The translations under genes and the position numbers were made by a program. Positions 1 through 6,398 of a stretch of DNA of 6,807 nt are shown here, piece after piece. Numbering within the stretch: position 1 is the first letter of the stretch; each line of letters opens with the position of its first letter. Under the pieces are notes generated by a model that was not told the origin of the DNA, did no database searches, and was given only the letters and a program-made list of their open reading frames with translations. Origin of the DNA: JBFWIL01 sp050256015 (GTDB lineage Bacteria; Bacteroidota; Bacteroidia; Bacteroidales; Prolixibacteraceae); contig JBFWIL010000151.1 in NCBI GenBank assembly GCA_050256015.1, positions 1 through 6,807 on the forward strand, read 5' to 3'.

Positions 1-52
1 TTCAAAAAGAAGTGCTATCTTAAAGGGTCAAAAACACGAGCCTATACCATGC

Positions 53-892
53 TTTATCAACCCCTTTACCGACACGGGGTTTAAAAGGATCTTCGGGCAG
101 GAAGTCAGCAAAGACCTGTTGATCGACTTTCTGAACGATTTGCTAGTGGATGAAAAGCAGATCAAAGACATCACTTTTCTGGACAAGAAACTGCTGCCCG
201 AATTCATGGGCGACCGGGGCGTGATCTATGACATCTATTGCACGACCGAAGCAGGAGAGCATTTCATCGTGGAAATGCAAAACCGGCAACAGGCCAACTT
301 CCGCGAACGGGCGTTGTTTTATCTCTCCCATACGATCACCCGCCAGGGAGAGCGGGGACCGGACTGGCAGTTTGACCTGAAAGCCGTTTACGGGGTGTTC
401 TTCATGAATTTCCGGTTGGAAGACATGGAGCACAAGCTGCGTACGGATGTGATCCTGGCGGACCGGGATACGCACGAACAATTCAGTGATAAACTGCGTT
501 TTATCTTTATCGAACTTCCGTCCTTTACGAAGGAGGAAGAGGAGTGTGAGACGGATTTTGATAGATGGATTTATGTACTAAAGAATATGGAAACATTGCA
601 ACGACTTCCCTTTAAAGCGCGCAAAGCGGTGTTCGAGAAGCTGGAAAAGATAGTGGACATCGCCTCTTTGAGTAAAGAGGAACGCGAAAAGTATGATGAA
701 AGCATCAAGGTGTACCGGGACCACCTGGCTACGCTCGCCTATGCCGAACAGAAAGGGCGGCAGGAAGGTCTGCAGGAAGGCAAACGCGAAGGAGCGATCG
801 CCATTGCCCGGGAGATGAAAAAGGAAGGCATTCCGGTAGAACAGATTGCCAGGTTTACTAAACTTTCTGTCGAGGAGATAGAAAAGCTGTAA
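53..892 (+). CDS. Rpn family recombination-promoting nuclease / putative transposase (PD-(D/E)XK), 5' end unresolved
   Basis: This is recognisably a member of the PD-(D/E)XK 'putative transposase' (Rpn) family. Characterised relatives, E. coli RpnA-E, are DNA endonucleases that promote recA-independent recombination. The conserved N-terminus FINPFTDTGFKRIFGQE is encoded from position 53. The nuclease core follows: the Asp of VIYDIYC (codon 230-232) and the Glu/Gln of IVEMQN (Glu at 272-274) fit the D...ExQ active site. The C-terminus has the glycine/glutamate-rich tract QEGLQEGKREG and a terminal helical segment IARFTKLSVEEIEKL, both usual for the family. From position 53 the product is 279 residues, near full length. 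The start is the problem. No ATG, GTG or TTG precedes the conserved motif in frame, and the frame is open to the window edge. The nearest ATG (49-51) is one base out of register. TTG at 119 would cut off the conserved N-terminus. The gene is therefore either 5'-frameshifted or starts upstream of the window. The family call is strong; whether the protein is functional is uncertain. Confidence 0.85.
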   Translation, partial: FINPFTDTGFKRIFGQEVSKDLLIDFLNDLLVDEKQIKDITFLDKKLLPEFMGDRGVIYDIYCTTEAGEHFIVEMQNRQQANFRERALFYLSHTITRQGERGPDWQFDLKAVYGVFFMNFRLEDMEHKLRTDVILADRDTHEQFSDKLRFIFIELPSFTKEEEECETDFDRWIYVLKNMETLQRLPFKARKAVFEKLEKIVDIASLSKEEREKYDESIKVYRDHLATLAYAEQKGRQEGLQEGKREGAIAIAREMKKEGIPVEQIARFTKLSVEEIEKL

Positions 893-985
893 ATGACAAT
901 GCCCCTTGGGAAGGATAAAGAGCTTAACCGGAATGTTCATTTTCATTAGTCGTTTTTCGCCTGCGGCAGATGTTTCTCACGCTCG

Positions 986-1015
986 GCAAAGACTCAAATT
1001 TCGTTTGACCTTTGC
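986..1015. repeat. Imperfect palindrome / REP-like hairpin
   Basis: GCAAAG-AC-TCAAA (986-998) is complementary to TTTGA-C-CTTTGC (1004-1015) across the 5-base loop TTTCG. This gives 11 base pairs with a 2-versus-1 internal mismatch. CTCG flanks both sides as a direct rather than inverted repeat (CTCG before the left arm, ACTCG after the right). No T-tract follows on either strand, so it does not look like an intrinsic terminator. From memory, very similar 'CTCAAATTTCGTTTGA...TTTGCACTCGCTTAAT' stretches recur between genes in Bacteroidota genomes. That makes a dispersed repeat likely, but this is recall, not a search result. Confidence 0.55.
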
Positions 1016-1021
1016 ACTCGC

Positions 1022-1108
1022 TTAATCAAAACGTTCGGTCTTTTTCACCAGGTACTGCTCAATTTCTCGTTTTTCAGAAGAAAAGTTAATGCAGGTGAAG
1101 GTTCTCCG
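1022..1108 (-). pseudogene. Possible C-terminal gene remnant (orphan 28-codon frame)
   Basis: On the minus strand a stop-to-stop frame of 28 codons runs from 1108 down to the TAA at 1022-1024 and ends in EIEQYLVKKTERFD. The charged, helix-like composition reads like the tail of a real protein, but there is no start codon and the frame is closed upstream by a TAA at 1109-1111. A neighbouring minus-strand frame just upstream also gives protein-like residues (NFNGEPSPALTFLLKNEK), as expected if a decayed gene had suffered a frameshift between the two. I do not recognise the family. The frame is short enough to be chance, so confidence is low. Confidence 0.2.
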
Positions 1109-1165
1109 TTAAAGTTATCTGCAATTCAAAATTCCCGGAAAGTATAATGTTCATTTAAAAATCTG

Positions 1166-1185
1166 CCGGATCATTCCGGTTTTTT
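1166..1185. terminator. Intrinsic terminator-like hairpin between convergent genes
   Basis: CCGGA (1166-1170), loop TCAT, TCCGG (1175-1179), then six T (1180-1185) on the plus strand. The stem is only 5 bp, plus a possible G-T pair. On the minus strand the same hairpin is followed, after four bases, by TTTTT, so it could work in both directions. The position fits: it separates the plus-strand Rpn gene from the minus-strand flippase, and it overlaps the last codons and stop of the flippase gene (KKPE-stop). Confidence 0.5.
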
Positions 1186-2667
1186 GGCAAGTAATTTTTT
1201 GAGATACGAAACCAATGCGTTTTTTATGGATGTAATATCCTCTGAAAGCGGTACGAACCAAAAGAAAGATACGGTGAACAGAACAATCAGAACACTCCGC
1301 AGGATCAGATCGGGAACCAGCTCTTTTTGAGGGATCAGCCTGGTCAGGGAAAAAACGGACGTGTAAAATACAATGATCACGATAAACCTGAAATTGAACG
1401 GCTGCAGTTTGTATTTTTTGTACAGGAAAAGATACCGCATCAGGTTATTCATGAACAATGCCCCGGCAATGGCCATGGCAGCCCCTGTAATGCCCCAGGC
1501 CGGGATGAAAAGGTACAGGAGCAGGACCACGATTGCAATGAGGATGACAATGAACAGCAACGACACCTTGTAGTACTTCGAATAGGCAATGACCTGCGCG
1601 TTGGCCCCGGTCATCATGTCGAACAAATAACCTGACCCGATGAAAAAGATCACCCATTTCGACTGGAGGTAATCTTCACCCAGGATGATCAGGATATTGT
1701 CGATGTTCGCCCAGATCCCCAGGAACAGGAATCCGCCGATGATGAACTGGTTGATACAGCTTTTATAATATATATTCCTGACTTGTTCCAGGTCATTTTT
1801 TGCCCAGGCGTCGGCTATGAGAGTTCCGGAGATTTTTAATAACGGACGGGACGGGATCACAACCAGCGTTCCGAAGTAAAAGGCGATCGTATAAACGCCG
1901 GTGTTTGCCAGGTCGAGCATCTGGTTGATCATGATCTTATCGATGTTGAAAACGATCATGGATCCCATTCCCCCGATAATGGAAAAAAATGCGACACTGA
2001 TGATTTCTTTCCGCAGGTTTTTATCAATAAAGGCAAGCTTCGGGCGCAGGTTTATTTCTCCTTTGAAAAGCAGCCGGAAGAGCAGGATGATCCCTTTCAG
2101 GCACACGGCCGCCACATAGGCGATGATCAACTGTTCAAGGGTAAGCAGCCTGAGCGCGTACAGGATAACTGCAGCAAGAATCAAAATGCGCTGAAGAAAT
2201 TCCTGCAGGAAAGTTCCCAGTACCACATCGTATAAAACCCGGTTAAAACTGTCCAGAAAGCTGAAGATAAGCAGGAAAAAGGTAAGCGGCACCAGCAGGT
2301 AAACGTAATCGGCAAACAAACGGGACTTTTCAAGGTTCGTTTCAATAAGGATATCTTTAAAGGCATAGTAACCGGTGATGAACAGTAAAAATCCGGCGAG
2401 CTGTACCACCATCGGGATAAACAGAAACCCGTGATGTCCCTTCCCGGGATCGCGGAAATAGGGGAAAAGCCGTGCCGTGACCCCACCCGTCCCGAGCAGT
2501 GCAAACTGGCTGGTGAGCGTTGAAATGGCCATCAATAATCCAAACAGACCGACAACTTCAGGGGTCAGGTATTCGGTATATAAATAGGAGGTGGTAACAA
2601 ATCCTACAATGACTCCCAAATATGACCATAAACTTCCTTTAATCGATTGTTTAATGATGATGCCCAT
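1171..2667 (-). CDS. Oligosaccharide/polysaccharide flippase (MOP superfamily, Wzx/RfbX-like)
   Basis: This is a 498-residue, very hydrophobic protein with about 12-14 predicted membrane segments in paired blocks, which is the size and topology of MOP-superfamily polysaccharide exporters. Such proteins flip undecaprenyl-linked sugar units across the inner membrane. Family-like features are the N-terminus MGIIIKQSIKGSLWSYLG, the early segment YLTPEVVGLFGLL, and the mid-protein block around residues 240-281 (FNIDKIMINQML, then NTGVYTIAFYF and the proline at IPSRPLLKISG). The C-terminal tail is basic (LKKLLAKKPE). I chose the ATG at 2665-2667. A TTG four codons further upstream (2677-2679) is in frame, but the ATG places the protein exactly at the family's usual MGII start. 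The gene is divergent from yfhO, 79 bp away, and convergent with the Rpn gene. The substrate cannot be read from sequence: O-antigen, capsule or another lipid-linked glycan are all possible. No Shine-Dalgarno is visible, which is normal for Bacteroidota. Confidence 0.85.
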   Translation of the reverse strand: MGIIIKQSIKGSLWSYLGVIVGFVTTSYLYTEYLTPEVVGLFGLLMAISTLTSQFALLGTGGVTARLFPYFRDPGKGHHGFLFIPMVVQLAGFLLFITGYYAFKDILIETNLEKSRLFADYVYLLVPLTFFLLIFSFLDSFNRVLYDVVLGTFLQEFLQRILILAAVILYALRLLTLEQLIIAYVAAVCLKGIILLFRLLFKGEINLRPKLAFIDKNLRKEIISVAFFSIIGGMGSMIVFNIDKIMINQMLDLANTGVYTIAFYFGTLVVIPSRPLLKISGTLIADAWAKNDLEQVRNIYYKSCINQFIIGGFLFLGIWANIDNILIILGEDYLQSKWVIFFIGSGYLFDMMTGANAQVIAYSKYYKVSLLFIVILIAIVVLLLYLFIPAWGITGAAMAIAGALFMNNLMRYLFLYKKYKLQPFNFRFIVIIVFYTSVFSLTRLIPQKELVPDLILRSVLIVLFTVSFFWFVPLSEDITSIKNALVSYLKKLLAKKPE

Positions 2668-2695
2668 GAAAATCAGCAAATAATTTTATTTGGAT

Positions 2696-2703
2696 TATTT
2701 TTG
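2696..2703 (+). promoter_or_regulatory. Candidate -7 element of the yfhO promoter
   Basis: TATTTTTG matches the Bacteroidota sigma-ABfr -7 consensus TAnnTTTG and would give a leader of roughly 35-40 nt before the yfhO ATG. The expected TTTG -33 element is not present 19-21 bases upstream; a TTTG lies only three bases before it. The support is therefore the -7 match and position alone. The whole 79-bp divergent spacer is AT-rich. I found no equally good match facing the flippase. Confidence 0.35.
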
Positions 2704-2746
2704 TATTTTAACTTCGTAAAAGTAATCATTTAAGTGCATCCCTGCT

Positions 2747-5236
2747 ATGAAGAAATTTATCCCTTACCTGGTCGCTGTTGTTTTGTTCCTCGTTATTGGC
2801 TTTACGTACATGTGGCCTGTGCTGCAGGGAAAGCGGCTTGACTCACAGGACGTAGGGATGTTCCGGGGAATGTCGAAGGAGATCGTTGATTACCGGGAGG
2901 AAACCGGGGAAGAGGCTTTGTGGACCAACCGCGCTTTTGGCGGTATGCCTGCTTACCTGATCTCGACGGTGTACAAGGGGGATCTGCCGGCCAGGGTGCA
3001 GCGGTGGATGACTACCAGCTTACCCCGTCCGGTGAACCTGGTCTTTTTTAATTTCCTGTTTTTTTTCATTATGTGCCTGATCTTTAAGACGAACGTGTGG
3101 GTCAGCTTTGCCGGGGCCCTGGCTTACGGTTTCTTTTCCTTCTTTTTCATCATTATGCAGGTGGGACACATGACCAAGGCGCATACCCTTACTTATATGG
3201 CATTAGTGGTGGCAGGGGTCATTCTGGCTTACCGGAGCAGGCCTGTTGCCGGGAGCCTGCTGGCAGCCGTCGGACTGTCGTGGATGCTCAGCGCCAATCA
3301 TCCGCAGATGACTTATTACGCGGGGATCATGATCGGGGTCATCGGCCTGACGTACCTGGTCTCGGCCGTCCGTGAAAAGATACTGCCCGCCTTCCTGAAA
3401 ACTTCGGCTCTGCTGATAGTAGCAGCCCTGCTGGCCGTGGGTACCAGCTTTAGCCGGCTTTATACCACCTGGGAATACGGGAAATATTCGACCCGCGGAA
3501 AATCGGAACTGACCATCGATGAGAAAAACCAGACCGATGGGCTGGACAAAAGCTATATCCTCGATTACAGTTATGACCTGGGTGAAGCCATGACGGCTTT
3601 TATACCCCGTTTTAAAGGAGGTGGTATGAGCGAGCCGCTGGGCGAAAACTCGGAGGTTTATCAGTTTCTCGAGAAGAATCAGGGTAAGGCGGCAGCCAAA
3701 AGAATCAGCGCCGGATTGCCCTTGTACTGGGGAAGCCAGCCGATCTCAAATGCCCCGTTTTACTACGGGGCCGTGCTGTGCTTTTTGTTCGTGCTGGGAC
3801 TGTTTGTCGTGAAAGGTCCTGATAAATGGTGGATCGCTGCCGTGGTCATCGTTTCCTTTTTCCTGTCGCTGGGAAAGAACTTCCCGCTGCTCAGTAATTT
3901 TATGATCGATTATTTCCCGGGATACAACAAGTTCAGGGATGTAAAGAACATCATCGTGATACAGCAGTTTGCCATGGCCCTGATGGGGGTCCTGGCCGTG
4001 AAGGAACTGTACCTGGCACGGATGAACAGGGATGAGTTACTGAAAAAATTAAAATATTCCTGGTATATTGCCGGCGGACTGGCCCTGGCCTTCGTGATCC
4101 TGCCCGGACTGGCGGGCGATTTCAGGGCAGCCTCCGATGTCCGGCTGGTGCAGGCCGGCTGGCCCGACCAACTGATGGAGGCCCTGCGTGACGACCGGCG
4201 GATGGTGCTCCGCACCGACGCCTTTAAAAGCTTCCTGTTCGTGAGCATCGCGGCCGGCATCATCCGGCTGTTCGTGAAGCAAAAACTGAAAGCCGGCTAT
4301 GCAGTGGTTATATGGGTGCTGCTTATCCTGGCCGATATGTGGCCGGTCAACAAAAAGTACCTGAACAGCGATCATTTTGAGTCGCGTTCGAAGGTGGAAA
4401 AACCTTTCCAGGCCTCAAAAGCCGACCAGATCATTCTCGAAGATCCGGATCCGGACTTCCGGGTGCTCAACCTCACCGTCAGCGTGTTCAATGATGGCTC
4501 CACATCCTGGTTTCATAAATCGCTGGGCGGCTACCACGGGGCAAAAATGGAACGCTACCAGGAAGTGATCGACCACCAACTGTACCCTGAAATACAGGCA
4601 TTGATCGGCGGGTTTAAAAATCCCGGGTCGATCGATTCGCTGATGCAGTCGCTTCCGGTAATGAACATGCTCAATACCAAATATATTATTTACGATCCCA
4701 ATAGTCCGCCTTTGGAAAATTTCCATATCCGCGGGCATGCCTGGTTTGTTGATGATATTCAGGTGGCCGGGGATGCCAATGAGGAAATTGCCGCGTTAAA
4801 AGGGCTCGATGTGGCCGAAAAGGCCGTTGTGGATCAGCGTTTTGCTGAAACGCTGAAGGATGTTGAGCCTGGCGGTTCCCGGGAGTCAACGATCACCCTG
4901 CAGGAGTATAAGCCTAACTGTTTAAAATACAAAGCAGTGGTGGGTAGCGGAAAGCCATTGGCCGTTTTCTCGGAGATCTGGTATCCCAAAGGATGGAAAG
5001 CCTTTATTGATGGTGAGCAAACAAGCATCGTCCGGGCCAATTACCTGCTGCGGGCGCTGGTTGTTCCCGAAGGTGAACATGAGGTGGAATTCCGTTTTGA
5101 ACCTGCTTCCTATTTTACCGGTAATAAAATATCCCTGGCCAGTTCGCTGATTCTCCTGCTGGCGCTGGCCGGGGTGCTGTTTGTTCAACGGAGACGGAGA
5201 TTTTTTCATGAAAAGGAAAAGGCGGGCACGGATTAA
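2747..5236 (+). CDS. YfhO family multi-spanning membrane protein (GT-C-like)
   Basis: The 829-residue protein matches the large Bacteroidota YfhO-type proteins. TM1 spans residues 5-27. A first extracytoplasmic loop with Asp35 (DSQDVGMFRGMS) and WTNRAFGGMPAY (59-70) follows, in the place where GT-C glycosyltransferases carry their catalytic acid. Further membrane segments lie at about 95-113, 118-138, 147-162, 166-182, 190-207, 214-231, 338-355, 361-376, 401-420, 437-455, 493-510 and 517-532. Conserved-looking patches include NHPQMTYY (184-191) and PGYNKFRDVKN (391-401). Residues about 533-793 form a soluble, presumably periplasmic domain with FRVLNLTVSVFNDGSTSWFH (571-590), MNMLNTKYIIYD (639-650) and EIWYPKGWKAFIDG (743-756). 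A last TM (about 794-814) is followed by a basic tail RRRRFF. Bacillus YfhO has been linked to lipoteichoic-acid glycosylation; the Bacteroidota role is not known to me, so glycosyl transfer from a lipid-linked sugar is inference. The ATG start is followed directly by the TM1 signal anchor. The 3' end overlaps ftsX by 29 bp. Confidence 0.85.
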   Translation: MKKFIPYLVAVVLFLVIGFTYMWPVLQGKRLDSQDVGMFRGMSKEIVDYREETGEEALWTNRAFGGMPAYLISTVYKGDLPARVQRWMTTSLPRPVNLVFFNFLFFFIMCLIFKTNVWVSFAGALAYGFFSFFFIIMQVGHMTKAHTLTYMALVVAGVILAYRSRPVAGSLLAAVGLSWMLSANHPQMTYYAGIMIGVIGLTYLVSAVREKILPAFLKTSALLIVAALLAVGTSFSRLYTTWEYGKYSTRGKSELTIDEKNQTDGLDKSYILDYSYDLGEAMTAFIPRFKGGGMSEPLGENSEVYQFLEKNQGKAAAKRISAGLPLYWGSQPISNAPFYYGAVLCFLFVLGLFVVKGPDKWWIAAVVIVSFFLSLGKNFPLLSNFMIDYFPGYNKFRDVKNIIVIQQFAMALMGVLAVKELYLARMNRDELLKKLKYSWYIAGGLALAFVILPGLAGDFRAASDVRLVQAGWPDQLMEALRDDRRMVLRTDAFKSFLFVSIAAGIIRLFVKQKLKAGYAVVIWVLLILADMWPVNKKYLNSDHFESRSKVEKPFQASKADQIILEDPDPDFRVLNLTVSVFNDGSTSWFHKSLGGYHGAKMERYQEVIDHQLYPEIQALIGGFKNPGSIDSLMQSLPVMNMLNTKYIIYDPNSPPLENFHIRGHAWFVDDIQVAGDANEEIAALKGLDVAEKAVVDQRFAETLKDVEPGGSRESTITLQEYKPNCLKYKAVVGSGKPLAVFSEIWYPKGWKAFIDGEQTSIVRANYLLRALVVPEGEHEVEFRFEPASYFTGNKISLASSLILLLALAGVLFVQRRRRFFHEKEKAGTD
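5196..5200 (+). promoter_or_regulatory. Ribosome binding site of ftsX inside yfhO
   Basis: GGAGA sits seven bases before the ATG at 5208 and decides the ftsX start over the in-frame TTG at 5181. It lies within the CGG-AGA-CGG-AGA codons for the arginine tract at the end of the YfhO protein. A clear Shine-Dalgarno is uncommon in this phylum, so translational coupling to yfhO is likely. Confidence 0.5.
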
Positions 5237-6104
5237 ATGGCGGCTGCTGCGATCGTACCTGGTGTCAGCGCTCAGCATCACGTTGGTGCTCTTCCTGATG
5301 GGCTTGCTGAGCCTGTTGCTGCTGAACGCCAGGCAACTGTCGGACTCGCTGCGCGAGAACGTGGGCTTCACACTGATCCTTGACGAGGGGCTCAGCGAGC
5401 TGGAAGTGCTGCGTCTGCAAAAAAGTCTGTGCGTTTTCCCGGGCATCCGCTCGGTGCACTATGTTGACCGCGAAGAGGCAGCCAGGGAACTGAGCCGGGA
5501 ACTGGGGGAGAATTTTACCGGTTTCCTGGGCTTTAACCCGCTCTTTGCGTCGATGGCCGTCAGGCTGGAAGCGCCCTGGATGCAGGCCGACAGCCTGGAG
5601 CTGCAGGAGCGGCGTTTCCTCGGATTGCCGGGGGTGCGAGAGGTGGACTACCAGCGCGATCTGGTGCAACGGCTTAACGAGAACGTCCGCCGGCTGGGTC
5701 TTTTCCTGCTGGTGCTTGCCGTCCTCCTGTTGCTTATCTTCATTAGCCTGATTAACAATACAATACGAATGGCTGTCTACTCGCGGCGTTTTGTGATTCA
5801 CACGATGAAACTGGTGGGGGCCAGCCGGCCGTTTATCCGCGCTCCTTTTGTGCGCAGGGGGGTGGGGTGCGGACTGGGTGCCGGACTGTTGGCCGGGGGG
5901 TTGCTTGCGGTCCTGGTGTGGTCGTTCCGGCAGGAGCTGAACGAACTGAACCCGGGGGGACCGCTTTTTTATGCCCGGCTGGTTCGCAGCCTCGGAATAA
6001 GCTTCGCCCTGGTGTTGCTTGCCGGACTGTTCATTTCCTGGCTGTCTACGCGGCTGGCGGTAAACAAATTTCTGCGCATGGAGTTTGATGAGTTGTTTTA
6101 TTGA
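5208..6104 (+). CDS. ftsX: Cell division protein FtsX (ABC-type permease subunit)
   Basis: The 298-residue protein has the FtsX layout: a basic cytoplasmic N-terminus (KRKRRARIKWRLLR), TM1 at about 17-39, a large extracytoplasmic domain at about 40-160, then TM2 (163-187), TM3 (217-239) and TM4 (260-281), ending in KFLRMEFDELFY. The extracytoplasmic domain contains FTLILDEGLSELEV (54-67), the GIRSVHYVDREEA segment (79-91) and FNPLFASMAVRL (109-120). This last corresponds to the usual 'NPLPxS' motif with Phe in place of the second Pro. After TM2 comes the conserved NNTIRMAVYSRRFVIHTMKLVGAS stretch (183-206), the cytoplasmic coupling region. FtsX pairs with the ATPase FtsE to activate peptidoglycan hydrolases at the septum. 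No ftsE is adjacent, which is common in Bacteroidota. I chose ATG 5208 rather than TTG 5181 because of the SD at 5196 and the normal N-terminus. From here on the sequence is visibly more GC-rich and G-skewed than upstream. Confidence 0.9.
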   Translation: MKRKRRARIKWRLLRSYLVSALSITLVLFLMGLLSLLLLNARQLSDSLRENVGFTLILDEGLSELEVLRLQKSLCVFPGIRSVHYVDREEAARELSRELGENFTGFLGFNPLFASMAVRLEAPWMQADSLELQERRFLGLPGVREVDYQRDLVQRLNENVRRLGLFLLVLAVLLLLIFISLINNTIRMAVYSRRFVIHTMKLVGASRPFIRAPFVRRGVGCGLGAGLLAGGLLAVLVWSFRQELNELNPGGPLFYARLVRSLGISFALVLLAGLFISWLSTRLAVNKFLRMEFDELFY

Positions 6105-6122
6105 TTAATTTTGATGCACAGA

Positions 6123-6144
6123 CCGGGAGGACGGTACCTGCCGG
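6123..6144 (+). other. Intercistronic hairpin between ftsX and the DUF3098 gene
   Basis: The left arm CCGGGAGG (6123-6130) pairs with the right arm CCTGCCGG (6137-6144) at seven of eight positions, with one central G-G mismatch and the loop ACGGTA. No T-run follows, so it is unlikely to be a strong terminator. The left arm contains GGGAGG, an SD-like run that would be masked when the hairpin forms. Possible roles are an mRNA stability boundary or translational control; this is inference from pairing alone. Confidence 0.4.
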
Positions 6145-6158
6145 GAAACAAAAAGCGT

Positions 6159-6398
6159 ATGGTTAGAAAAGAACAGGAAAAAACAGACTGGCAGTTTGCA
6201 CTGGGTAAAAAAAACTACCGGTTCCTGTTTGTCGGGTTTATCATTATTGTGATCGGCTTCACGCTGATGGCCGGAGGAAAGGCCGAAAATCCTGCGGTGT
6301 TTAACCCGGAAATATTCAGCTTCCGGCGGATAACCCTGGCTCCCGTGGTGGTGCTCTTCGGCTTCCTGTTTGAAATCTATGCCATCATGAAGAAATGA
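6159..6398 (+). CDS. DUF3098 family small membrane protein
   Basis: The 79-residue protein has a polar N-terminus (MVRKEQEKTDWQFALGKKNY), one TM (about 22-38, FLFVGFIIIVIGFTLMAGG), a loop with the very conserved-looking VFNPEIFSFRRITLAP, and a second TM (about 58-74) ending EIYAIMKK. This is the DUF3098 pattern, and the place between ftsX and uppP is the usual one in Bacteroidota. No function is established as far as I know. I chose ATG 6159. An in-frame ATG at 6114 would add a 15-residue basic, proline/glycine-rich stretch that does not look like the family and runs through the hairpin at 6123-6144. Its stop TGA overlaps the uppP start (ATGA), so the two are probably translationally coupled. 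The context suggests an envelope or division role, by association only. Confidence 0.8.
   Translation: MVRKEQEKTDWQFALGKKNYRFLFVGFIIIVIGFTLMAGGKAENPAVFNPEIFSFRRITLAPVVVLFGFLFEIYAIMKK

Larger units (their letters stand above)
932..1156. repeat. 11-bp direct repeat AATGTTCATTT bracketing a 203-bp intergenic block
   Basis: AATGTTCATTT occurs at 932-942 and again, identically, at 1146-1156. Between the copies (943-1145) lie the palindrome at 986-1015 and the orphan minus-strand frame at 1022-1108. The arrangement resembles a target-site duplication around a small insertion. However, the inner ends of the block show no matching terminal inverted repeats, and the region is AT-rich, so chance is possible. 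Apart from the items listed separately, I see no gene in 893-1170. Confidence 0.35.

Noticed and set aside
767..795. Short repeat-like GCAGGAAGG / GAAGGCAAACGCGAAGG stretch
   Set aside because: It encodes the QEGxQEGKREG tract that is ordinary for Rpn family C-termini, not a separate DNA repeat.
143..946. Minus-strand frames opposite the Rpn gene
   Set aside because: These are shadows of a well-recognised nuclease; the translations show no domain-like features and no start signals.
1327..1657. Plus- and minus-strand frames within the flippase gene
   Set aside because: They lie in other frames of a clear membrane-protein gene, and their products are charged and low-complexity.
4922..5801. 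Long open frames on the minus strand opposite the end of yfhO and ftsX (174 and 178 codons)
   Set aside because: They are antisense to clearly coding genes in GC-rich DNA, and their products are low-complexity, Gln/His/Arg- or Ser-rich with no family-like pattern.
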